The notes under the pieces were generated by a model. That model did no database searches and was not told the DNA's origin. It saw nothing but the letters and a program-made list of their open reading frames with translations. Of a stretch of DNA of 64,000 nucleotides, positions 45,424 through 57,200 are shown one piece after another. Every line of letters starts with the position of its first letter. Position 1 is the stretch's first letter. Made by a program: the position numbers and the translations under genes. This stretch comes from Kingdonia uniflora. Lineage: Eukaryota > Streptophyta > Magnoliopsida > Ranunculales > Circaeasteraceae. The stretch spans positions 1,860,001-1,924,000 of the forward strand of contig JACGCM010002647.1 of assembly GCA_014058105.1 (NCBI GenBank), given 5' to 3'.

Positions 45424-47133
45424 ATGGGTATATCTTCTTCATGGGATGGGACATTCACTTCAAGTGACTTTTTCCTTTCTGCAAAAGCCCTTTCCGGGAA
45501 ATGGAAAACAACCAAACCCTGCATTTCCTCCATGGACATGGGTTCCTTCTCCAAGAGCATTAGGGGTTGCTTCAAGTGTGGTAGAAGGATATTTATCTCT
45601 TGAGAAATTTTGTCTACACAAAAATGACCAGGTCAGTTTTTGCAACCAATCATTTTTACTATGATAACTTTTGCTCTCTAATGTTATAACTTTATTTTAC
45701 AGGAAAACCGTGATGATGATAGTTATTACGAGAAAGGAGATCCTATTGATAAAGCCGCTTTGGTATATTTAATTCGTGTTTGACAATTCGAATATTGTTC
45801 CAGTTATATGTTGTTTTTTCTTTATGAGTTTGGCGAAGTGATCAAGTTAAATTGTGCTTGCCAGGTTCATAGCTATGAGCAAGAAATAAATTTTTACGAC
45901 TTTCACATAGTGTATAGCAATTCGTACAGGGTTCCGGTTCTCTACTTCCGCGGGTACCATTATGGTAGGTATCCAACATTCTTGTTAGATTTATGAACAG
46001 AACCAAAGTGTATATAGATCACTGTGTACCCAACATCTTATTTAGCAATTTTTCGAGCAATAGTAATAATAGTATTCTTTGCTTGGAGAAAGTTTCAATT
46101 TTTAATAGACACCAAGCTAAAATTCTTCCCAAAAATGTTTTGCAACCATTTCCTTTTATACTAAAAGGTGATGTCTATTGTTTATGTTTATTTGCAATAA
46201 TTACCTTAAATTTATCTTTTCTTTTTTTCTTCTTCCAGTTTTTGAGTTCCTCCATCCCAGCTTAATGTAATTGCTACTAGATCTAGACTACAGTAATGTC
46301 ATTGAAAATATCCAAGGATCATACTATATAAGTTTGCTATTTGTATGCTCACAGAAATAGAATTACTTTTTAGTGTTCACCCATACTTAAATAGCCCAAA
46401 AAGAAATATTTGTAATTGGTACTATAAACTTGAACCAAAGTCATGTTACTGAAAACACATAGGTACAATATGTACGTATATATCTGCGGAATCTCCTAAT
46501 TAAATGTTCTTACTAATCTAGATGCATGACTGCTATGGTGTAGACGGGCAGTCCTTGACATTGGAAAACATTGAAATCGACCTCCCCACGAACTCTTTGG
46601 AGATACTAAAGGAGTCAAAATGGACATTTATGACTCAAGAGGTATACTTCCTTTCCATTCTTATTATTTTTTCCTAGCTGGACCATTAGTCTTAATCCTA
46701 TTAAATCTATATTTGCTTAGTGTGTAAAATGAGAAATTGAGATTTTAGTATGGGATAAACACAATTATACAGGGTGATTTCACTTGCGACTTGCAATTTC
46801 TTTCCAGCACCATGAAGATGACTCCTCCAAGGCTGGAACACTCAAAGAAAGAGAGAAAAATCTACTGGGATTCTGAGAGTTCTTGAATTTTTTATTTTTT
46901 TAACTTTATGGCAGGAGCATCCGATCCTAAATCGGCCATGGTACACATTGCATCCATGTGCTACAAGTGAGTGGATGAAGCTGTTGTTTCATGCTGCTTC
47001 TTCACAGGCAAATCGTGAAGGTGTAAGAATTGAGCAACAATATTTGATTTCCTGGTTATCAGTTGTTGGTCAAGCGGTCGGTTTAAGAGTTCCTCTTGAG
47101 ATGCTTCCATCAATGACTAATGTATTAACATAA
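45424..47133 (+). CDS. ATG10: ATG10, autophagy E2-like conjugating enzyme, five exons, apparent frameshift in exon 1
   Basis: ATG10 transfers ATG12 to ATG5 in the cytosol, building the complex that lipidates ATG8. Exons are 45424-45631, 45703-45762, 45865-45964, 46544-46641 and 46915-47133, with GT-AG borders. Exon 1 opens MGISSSWDGTFTSSDFFLSA and KWKTT, matching the family start. One extra A at 45514-45516 then shifts the frame, and the conserved NPAFPPWTWVPSPRALGV with EGYLSLE is read one base over. Later exons read QEINFYDFHIVYSNSYRVPV, LYFRGY, LKESKWTFMTQE, EHPILNRPWYTLHPC and QQYLISWLSVVGQAVGLRVP. The active-site Cys is that of the HPC motif in exon 5. Total exon length is 685 nt, one more than a multiple of three, which agrees with a single inserted base. 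It may be a real null allele, a pseudogene or a read error. Confidence 0.88.
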
Positions 47134-47391
47134 CCTTTTTAAGATGTGTTTTTCTTTTCACATTTGATTTGTAAATGAAAAAAAAATGATTATGTTATCT
47201 CTCGCTCAAAAAAAGTGAATATTTGCTATAGAAACAAATCTAATGTGTGATCTGTACCTTCATAAACAAACTCTTTCCATTTTTCAGAATTGCAGATTCA
47301 AAGTTTACCAGCATCCATGACCGATTTCTCATTAAATTGGTCAATTTTGTAGTTACCTTAAGGATCCTGTGTATTCTGTCGGGTGGTCTTA

Positions 47392-47642
47392 GAGCATAGG
47401 CAGCATGATAGCTATCGCTATTTTAGCTACCCAAATTCAATAAATTTGGCATTTTTAGGCTAGCTATCTCTCAAATTTTGAAAATTTTCTGAAAATCCGC
47501 AGCGATCTGTGGTGACCCGGTTGATATCGGGTGTCAGTGGGGCCCAGATAAATAAAGTATTAAAAAATACCTTGTTAGTGGTTAAAAAATTGTTTTGATT
47601 TTTTTAACATAAAACATGCACCAATTGAATTGACGCTGTGTC

Positions 47643-47675
<33 letters not shown>

Positions 47676-47945
47676 TATATTTGATTTAAATATTTGTTTT
47701 TTTAATAAAATAATAAATATAAAAATATTTATGCGCGGCGTGTGTGTTTTTTTATATAATTTTTTTTTTAAAATGTTGGCGCCAATTGAATTGGCTCACA
47801 ACAATTTTTATTTTATTTTTGAATATTAAAAAAAATCTTACATCCATCTGGAAAAGAACATTTTTTTACCTCTAGCTACATGTCATATTTTCTTGAATTT
47901 GTGCCTGCATGGCTAGCTAACTTGGCTATCCTGCTATCGATGCTC
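47392..47945. mobile_element. PIF/Harbinger-type MITE in the FTSH12 upstream region
   Basis: The ends GAGCATAGGCAGCATGATAG and (inverted) GAGCATCGATAGCAGGATAG pair. The element shares CAATTGAATTGG and GACCCGGTT motifs with the MITE at 17774-18253, so both belong to one family. The flank is TTA on the left and TAA on the right, an imperfect duplication. A (TTA)n run at about 47645-47675 lies inside. It ends 317 bp before the FTSH12 start codon. Confidence 0.75.
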
Positions 47946-48262
47946 TAAATACTTTTGCCACATGGATCCTCGAAAATCAAGTTTATTTCCACTGGAGAAG
48001 TCGTCTTCTCTTGTTAGATAAAATATAATCACGCGCTTTCGATGACAAAACTTATGGTTAAGGTATGCAGATCATTTATATTCAGTGGTTTGATGTTAAT
48101 AAAAAAAAGTAAAGTGAACAGCAAGAAAGAACCCAGTTGGAGATGATCCTTTTTTATACACAGATAAAGTGAGATAATAATACCTGGGTTTTAGAGATTA
48201 GTGCTGAAGTTGCTTTGATAAGCCTCGAGAGATAAACTGCTCTCTCTCTTTCTCTCTCTCTC
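47946..48262 (+). promoter_or_regulatory. FTSH12 proximal promoter and CT-rich leader
   Basis: The stretch between the MITE and the start codon is conserved in the upstream duplicate (43436-43749), including a CCTTTTTTATACACAG block (48148-48163), the best TATA-like candidate. A CT microsatellite (48239-48262) abuts the ATG, a common feature of plant 5' leaders. Conservation between copies reflects duplication, not necessarily selection. Confidence 0.5.
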
Positions 48263-51200
48263 ATGGAGCTCAACCTCCACTCTCCACCTCCATTACCGTC
48301 CAAATTCTTGACCCCGAAACTCTTCCTTCTCAACCCACACCACCATTCCAATCACAGGAGAACCAGACATTCCCGCCAAAACTCCATCTTCAGAGTCACA
48401 GCTTCTACAAATGATAATGGCTTTGGGTTTGATAAGTTCTCTGAATCGTTTCGTCGCGGTTCTGAGCGATTCTTATTTAACTTTGGGGAATTGGTGAAGA
48501 GAGAAACTGGGTTTGATTTGAATGGGGTTAATGTTAAGGTGTCTGGGTTTGTTGGGGATTCGAGGAAAAAGGGCGAGGTTGCTTTTCAGCGATTAAGGTC
48601 TGAAGTGATTCCCCAGTTTGTGGAGTGGAATGATTTGCAGCATTGGAAGGTATTTGCTTTAATTTGATTAATAGGCATTTACCATTTTAAGTTTAAATTC
48701 CACTAGTTATTAAGGGTCGAATTAGTCGCAATTAGACTTAAAATGTGTATATGTTTGCGTTGTGTTGTTGTGTTGTTGTGTAATCATATAACGAATACCC
48801 GTTGATTACGTTTGTGCGGTAAAACTATTATACAACCCACATTTGGACCTTTGTATATGGACTAAGCAATGATCCCATTGTTGTCATTTCAGGATGTGAA
48901 GAGTTGGGGGCCTAAACGAATTGGTGTACTGATGTTGTATGTTTTTGTTCTTGTACTTTCATTTAAAAGAATGTATCGGGATTATAGAAGTCCACGTCTA
49001 GATCGTCAAGGCAAGGAGGAGTTGACTGAGGCGTTTATGGAGGCATTGATTCCCGAGCCAACTCCAAGTAATATTAGGAAGTAAGTGTTTTATTTGACTA
49101 TCAAAAGTATTACTTCTAGACAAGTATGAACTTATATCAGTGACATCTCTTGGTACCTGTATGATAGCGTACTCTATATATATATTTTTCTACTCAAGTT
49201 TTTAAAGTGTGTTTTAAGTTTAGGATTGCATGGATGCACATTAGAGATTGTTTTAGTGTTTTGGAATTTAACAGAATGATGGTAGGAATTCTAAAAGTAG
49301 AGATTAGTAAAAATTGTATCTACTTTCTTTGGAAAGCAGCAACCAAATATAGAACAACCAGAAAATACTTTATTGGCCGAGGTGACCTGTTTGAGACTGA
49401 GTGCTGTTATCTGAATGATTCATGACCTTGAAAAACAAATCCCATGGGATTCCCCAAAGACAAAGAACTAATAATGGATTAACGCAAGAGGTCCTCCACA
49501 AATATGATGACAAGTCTAATGAACTTAAAATGTTAATGATCTGCTCATTCTTTTTGTTTTGAGAGGCATCAACGAAGGATTGGGCAATAGCAATGATACC
49601 TTTATGGGCTTGAAAGTATATTGTGGGTCAGCTCCAAGAATGCGATCTATCACAATGTAACATAGAGAAGGGAAAAATATAGAATTGGCGATGACATCTT
49701 GTTATTACCTAAAATGCATACTGCTTCTGGACAATGGCTTTAGGTCAGGCACATTGAACTTATAATTGTTTGCAACTTCTAACAGGTGAAGATATCTCTT
49801 TCTGGAAAATTCCATTTTGATAAGATGCACGAAGACATGTAAATGTAATTTCATGAGTAATGTTACAACCAACATAATTTTCTTAATAAAAGTTTGAGCA
49901 TATTCAAGGGTCTTTCCTGAAACAAAGAACTTTTATACTTTTATCAAATCGAAATTTGCTTTAATGTCATTGCATATGGACAAAATAAACAATTTGAATC
50001 ATTTCATTATGTGCCGCTTTAGACACCATTTCTTTTACTTCCACGTTGTGTAGGGGGTGGGGTAACACTCTTGATCCCATAAGAGGAAGAATTGAAGAAT
50101 AAAGTAATTTATTTGTTGATAAAGTCAAATGAATTTTCAATGCTTTATGGTGCTCTCTTATTTATATTGCGGAGAGTCCTGGTTTAATAAGAAACCTAAT
50201 AAAATAGAAACTTTCTAAAAGAGTTAAACTTCTATTCTAATTTAAATAAGACTCCCAAAACCATAACATAGTATCAGGCAAATTTTTTCTAGATTTATTC
50301 ATTAATTTGTAAACGCTTACAATGGTTTCGGCTCAGTGACACTTGCATAGGACATCATCTCGAAGTTTTTGTCCCTCCTTATGCCTTTTTTTTATATTGT
50401 TTTGACGGTTCTTCGAAAATCTTCAAACCTTGTCCTCTTCTCCAGACCTCCCTCCCGTCCCGATTCAAGCTTTTTAGCTTGTGATCATATTCTTAAGGAA
50501 GCCATACTTATATCCACAGTCTGTATATTCCATTAGTGATTTAAGATGATTAACAATGTTCATTCCAAACTATATAATAATGGATCCTTGTTACTTTCAA
50601 CTTCTCAAAGATTACCTTAACCACGAGTTATCTCCATATTTTGGCATATATTCTCTTTTATAGTAAGAAGCTAGTTATATTGGACGTCTGTCAGGGTATA
50701 ATGGGTTGGGTAGGAAGGGAAAATCGATCTTTTGGGTTGTAGAGTGGGCGGAATTTGTGGTGGAACTGAGGGGTGTAATAGAAATAGGCCGTACGGTGGT
50801 AGTGGTATTGGTGTTGTTGTTGTTGCTGTAGATATGAGCAATTGGAAACATGTTGGCTCAGTTTGGTTCGCTGCAACTGCAAGTAAGATGCAATACAACT
50901 CCGATGCATTTGTAATGAGTTGCACTGCAATAATAGTTGATGGAATTTGCTCAATTTTGCATGAATGCAATGATTGCAATTACAAACTAATTACAAATGA
51001 ATGTTTATGTTTGGCTAGGGGCATTGCTTGCAAATGCAAAATGATAACTACCTTTTTTTAACCATTAAAATGTCCTTATTTTTTTCCCCAAGTAGAAAGC
51101 CTAGATGCAAACTCTATTAAGAGATTTTTCACTGCAACCAAATGCAAGCAAAAAGAAAAGCTTTTGCATGATGCAAGTTGTTTGCTTTGTAAAAGTGAAC

Positions 51201-54200
51201 CAAACACATGCAAGTATTTTAAAGGCACCACGTTTGCATTGCAAATCGAACCAAACACAGGGAAGTGGTTAGAAATGCAAATTGCTTGCATTTGCATCAC
51301 GTTTGCAGCGAACCAAATTTGGCTGTTATGGGTAGGCAGGCTTTTCTTTACAGGAAGCATACCCTCTCTTGTGGAGATTAGGGAACTTTGTTCTACGAAT
51401 ATTGTAAGTAAAGTAGTAATCTCTGACTTTAATGCGTTAAATCCTTCTTCTTCACAAGATCTCCAGCATCATTACTGACTTGGGAGAGGAATAATCCGTT
51501 TCCTCCTTTGACCATCCAGGGATTCAAGTCAGTATATAGCAATCCAGGTTTACTCTGAAATTATTTGATGACATAAAAACAGATTCTATGAGGGTGTCCT
51601 TATTTTGAGAAAATTTGCATGAAAACGCTCTCTATTCTACTAGAGGAACATAAGAAGAATAAAACAAACAAATTAACTTGATTGTAGTGGAGTTGAAGGA
51701 GTTTCAATGCTTAGTCAAATATATTGGTAAGTTTTTGTTTAGCATGAAAATGAGTAGAAGTGAACTTTGTAAAAGAATAAAACGCCTAATTCTAATCTAA
51801 ACAAAACCCTAATGCAATTGTAGCTTTTATTTAAGGAATCATACTTATTTATAAATTGGAGGCAAAGAAAAGTAAAGATCAAAACTGCCAAAGCTGTTTG
51901 CACCTAGGATTGACTGATAATTGATGGGACAACCAAACCACCTGGTTCGTCCTTGATCAAAATACTTTCTTCGAAGACGAGAACATGCACGGGGAACCGT
52001 TGAGAGCTTCTCATTAATCAGAATATCATCCTTATACACCTCTAATCAGAAATCAGACTAGAGAGCAAAAGCACAACTTAGGGCGAACTTACATGTGAGC
52101 GGGAGAGAGGCAAATCCCTTCTACATCTCATATACTCATGACCAATGACCTTAAGTGGGAACACTTACATGTAATCACGTGTGCCCTGTAAGCCACATCA
52201 AATAAGGGCATGTCAGACATCAAATATTACTTGCATGGATCATACAAATTGCCACTTTAGCACTCTTAACTCATTGCAGATTTAAGAAGGGTATGTGGAG
52301 GAAAACAATGCCTAAGGGTTTGAAAATGAAGAAGTTCATTGAAGGACCTGATGGGACACTTGTTCGTGATGAGTCCTATGTTGGGGAGGATGCATGGGAT
52401 GATGTTCTGGAACCTCTTCAGAAGACCGATGCCATATTGAATTTGGAGGAAAAGAAAAAATCAGAGAAAGATGCGACTATTTCAGGTTTGTTCATTAGTT
52501 GCTGAATATTGCGTACTTTGCTTCATGTTAAACAAATGCTATAGTAGAAGGATCCCCTGTATATATTATAGTACTTTTTTCGGTGCAGAAGTTTTATACA
52601 ATGATACAATATGTTTTAGTATGTCTGGATCTATGTAAATAAAAAACATGAAGGTCATGTGAGAATGTTCTTTATGTTGGAGTGTATATTCCAAGATTCT
52701 AATTATTACAGGCTTGACTGCCCTTTATATAACTGGGGGTCACTAAACTACTATTATTACTAACCAGGAGTATATGTGTAGACACACTCTATACTCCAGC
52801 ACTTTAATATACAATTCAACCACAAAAGATCAATGTTCTCATATACTTACTGATTTTTTTGCTGCTTCACTACGATCCCTGAAAATCCATTACCATCCCC
52901 GAGAAAACGGGAATACCGAGCTTGCATAAGGCTGAAATCTGAGCTTCCCCCAATAAATTCGGTTGACCCAGTCACCGATATGATTTGCTACGACGGCAGA
53001 CAAGAGCCCTGAAATACTGCATTCTAAAACAAATATGCGCTTATTTGGATCTTCTTAGATCAATAGATTATTAATATACTCTGCAGCCACCTTACAGACG
53101 TAACAATAGGAAACAAGTACCCATATAAGGAGATGAGGTGGGAGTGAGAAATTTGGTTAGAAATCTTCTATAAGGAGGTTTTCCTGACAAAGAAAGCAAA
53201 TTTTGGATTGGGTATGGACTCCCCAAATATGAGAGGCTGGGGTGTAATGTCCTCCCCAGCAAGTGGGTCGTAAAAAAAGTTGTTAGTAGTTTTTTTTTCT
53301 GAGGCTACCATACTCTTTTTATCTTCACCGTTGGCGTTGGAGCACTATGCACATGGTTCAGATGTAATAAGAAGGCAGCGATGCAGGAAACTTTTCAATC
53401 GTTGAATTCCTCCTAAAGCTGAGATTATATAAAGGTTATTGTAACATCCCCTATCCCAAGTCTAGAGATTATATAAAGGTGAGGAAGTCGGTCCACGCCA
53501 TTTCCCTTCGCATTTTGCTCCGCTGCCAACCTGCACCTTTCATTGCGTGATTGAACCCCACTCCAGATGATACACCAGTAATGGGTTCTGATATCTTTTT
53601 CTTTTTCCTTACTGGAATCACATTTACCTTCAATCATTCTCCTCCAAAGGCTAACCTGGTACTCACCATTATCTCCGAAACCACTTACCTTTAAGGCCTT
53701 TTACTCGTGACTATAATGTTGCGAAGGTTAAGATCTCCATACTTCTTAGGGTGACACACCAGACTCCATAATCCACACGTAATTTGTGATACATAAAATG
53801 GCTGAGCTTATCGCGGCACTTCCATATTGATTGCTAACTTTCACCATTATCTCTCTGACACACTGAATAGGTGTTGCCAAAGTCAGACTGCGATTTCACT
53901 CAGTGTTAGTCTGCCATGGTTATTTAGGATATATGGAATTAAAACAATTCTAGCTGTTTTCTCCTGGCAAAGTATCACATATCGTCGAGGTAGTAATCAG
54001 AGTGGTTGCTTCATTATTATATTGTGGTAAGCTCTTTGAGGTAATTAGAGGTTTGCTTAAGAAGATCTTCCTTTGTAGGCGGGGTTCAGCGACTTGTTAA
54101 CTACGAATAGCTATTTATGTGGGTTTTACCTGCTTGGCCTTTGTATTTTCTGTTACTTCATAGTTTATGCGCTTATGCTTCATTGTTTCGAGAGTTGGCT

Positions 54201-57200
54201 GGGGTTGGCCCCTTCGACTTTTTATGCCTTTTTGTGTATGAAGATTTCTATATGTAATGCGGCTAGAATATTTTCTTAGTGAAACTCCTAGAAGCAACTA
54301 TCCGAGGTGGAAAGAGTACAACTCGGCGACAAAAAAAAAAATATAGACACCATCTGGTCGAGTCAGGAGATCCTCCGCCCTCCATTTAACAACACTATCC
54401 TCAAACCTCATTGTCATAAGGAGAATAGCTTCCCGACTCCCAGGAGCAGAGAGGAGGTATCTGCTCCTTCAGGATTTTATTTGACAACTGTACCTAGCTT
54501 TTGCCAAATGGGAAGTTTTTTTTTTTTTTTTTTAATTTGGGGAATTCCTATTTTGACCCCAAAACGACTTTTCCCCCTCCACTACTTCTCTTCATGGTTA
54601 TTTTAGATGTCCACTAATAACTCATGTGATGTTATTGTTATTCATCTATATATGCATGGTAATAATATGTAATTGAAAATTAAAAAGGGTTACTTTTGAA
54701 AATTTTGAAGAGAACCTAGAGTAGTCAGGGACGAAACTCTAATGTAGGAATTGACCGAGATCGAACTTACAGATGATAGGACATGTTTTTCATGGTAGAA
54801 AATTGAGAGTTGGTTGTACTTGCTATCCAAATAGCAGTGTTTCGAGTCGACGGGTACAAAGAAACTAGGAAAATGTTCACTGATTGTGCTGAAGAGGGAG
54901 TATTGTTTCGCCCCTCCGTATCACGCCTATCTTTAAGAAAGAGAAAGCGAAGGGACCGTTCCTTATGCTCAAAACTGAGTTTGGTTGTACCTTTATGAAG
55001 AATACCCGGAAAGCAAACATTGTGCAAACAAACTTGAGTCAATTTTTTGTTTGAAGGAATTCCATTTTTAAAGCAAATTTCTGGAACCCATTCCGATGGC
55101 TACATGTATTCAAGCTTTTTAAATCTTGAACATGACGTGTAGGCCTTGCAAAACATGAGGTGTAGACTACGAACAAAGAGTTTTGTTTTTGAGACAGTTG
55201 TTAGGGGTTTTATAGGAATATTAAAATCTCAATTTAAAGACTTGAGTTTGGAGAAAAGAGATCCAGTTGTCAAATAAAATCCTGAAGGAGCAGACACCTC
55301 CTTTCTCCCGGGAGTCAGGAAGCTGAACTTTACACAGAAATCGAGTGAGCGTTCACGATGTGGACAAAGAAGTCGGATGTTACTCTCCAATTATTATAAG
55401 AGATGATGCATGAGAAGTTTTGAATGTGTTGGGTTCCTCGATATTTGATTTCATATCAACTTGATCTACTTCTTAGAAGAAATTGTTTAATTGATTCCTA
55501 TGTCTTCATTGGAAAAAGCGAAACTGTAGTGAAGTTATCGTAACCAATGGTTGATTGCTGAGGGTTTGAGCCTCAGGAGAACTTTAACAAGACACTAACT
55601 GAGGTTAGTGCTTGGAAAATCAAGAGGTCCTAGGGTCAATTTCAATCACAAGCATCTCACCTTAAAAAAAAAAAACTTGAACATGACTCGATAAAGTTTT
55701 TTAGGTTTTCATCGTTTTGTCTTGGTTAGTAAAATAATATCTTGGCTGATAATTTTTGAAATTAATTGCCATTTATTTTGATTGGTATATGAGAGTTGGA
55801 ACCACGGTGATCAAGTTATAAATCTTTAAGTAACTCAGCTTATCATCAAATGTTTGTTTAACCATATACTTATTATTTATTAGTGTTCTATACAAATTAA
55901 AAGCATGATAGGTTGCATTTCGGTCGGCTCTACCTGTGTGTGGTCACTCCTTCTAGGAGTTAACTTTAGGGATTTATTTGTTTTTGTTATGTTTCATAAA
56001 TTTAGGAGATTTGATATATTTTAGGTTATAAAGAACCTTTAATGGGAGAAATCTTAGGAGAGGAATTTTTAAACTCGTTATCTATAAAAGAGAAGGGAGG
56101 CGAGGGTTTATGGGTGGTGTTTTTAGTGAAAAGAAAAGATAATGTTATTTTAGGGTTTAATTTCAATAAAGAGAGGGTGTTTTCTTTTAATTAACATCAT
56201 ATTTTTGTCTCACGGAAAACACCACCCATAAACTCTCGCTTCCCTTCTCTTCATAGAAAAAGAGTTTACAAATCCCTCTCCTAAGATCTCTCCCAATTAA
56301 AGAATTTTTATAATCTAAAATATCTAAGATATATAAAATCTCCTAAAATTAGGAAACTTAACAAAAATAAATAAATCCCCAAAGCTAGGGCAAAGTGGCC
56401 ATACACGGGTGGTCGCAACCTATCAACTTTGGTATCATCCAATGTAAAAAAAAAATCAATTTTCTCAAATGTCAAATCCTATTTACTTCGTAAGAATCAG
56501 CCGCCTCGGGTCAAATTTGACAATGTCATGTTCTATGATATGTTTATACATAGGAATGTAGATAACTGAACCTCAGGTCTTGCTGAAGGACATGCATTCT
56601 CTTTTTATGAGTTTTGTATCTACATATTGGACCACGATCATGAGCAGAAAGGTTTGAGTACACTTTTGGGGAATCATCACACTTTTCATTTATCTGATCA
56701 AGTTTTAATTAATTTAGAAAAAAAAAACACTCTTGAACCTTTATGTTTTTCGTGAAGACTCACCTGGTCAAAATCAGAGACCCATTCCCAAACATGAATT
56801 TATTTTGATGGGCTTAATTTTGCAATTAATTGCATTTTTTTTCCAGACGAAACATGAAGAAAAATACATCCCAAGCCGACATGATTCAGTTTACTGCGAT
56901 TATGAAAATTTAATTGTTCTTATCATTGTATTTCCTTCGTTCTACACTTTACATTATTCGTTCTACACTTTACATTATTGCTATGAATGCTTATTTGATA
57001 GGAGGGGAAGATGAAGAAGTTAGGAAATCATGGCGTGAAAGATTCAGTGCGTGGCAGATGATTCTCAGAAAAGACAAGTTAACCGAGCAGTTGGAGTCTT
57101 TAAATGCCAAGTATGTAGTTGATTTTGACATGCAAGAAGTTGAAAATAGTCTCCGTAAAGATGTGGTTGAGAAGGTATCAGATACTAAAGGAAGTAGGGC

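Noticed and set aside
10778..55257. The two 3.5-kb copies as the LTR pair of one giant retrotransposon
   Set aside because: They lack TG...CA ends and target duplications, contain a host exon with introns, and enclose unrelated genes on both strands.
55541..55676. SINE-like piece with an A tail in FTSH12 intron 3
   Set aside because: A B-box-like GGTCAATTTCAATC and an A run are present, but no target duplication or convincing A box was found.
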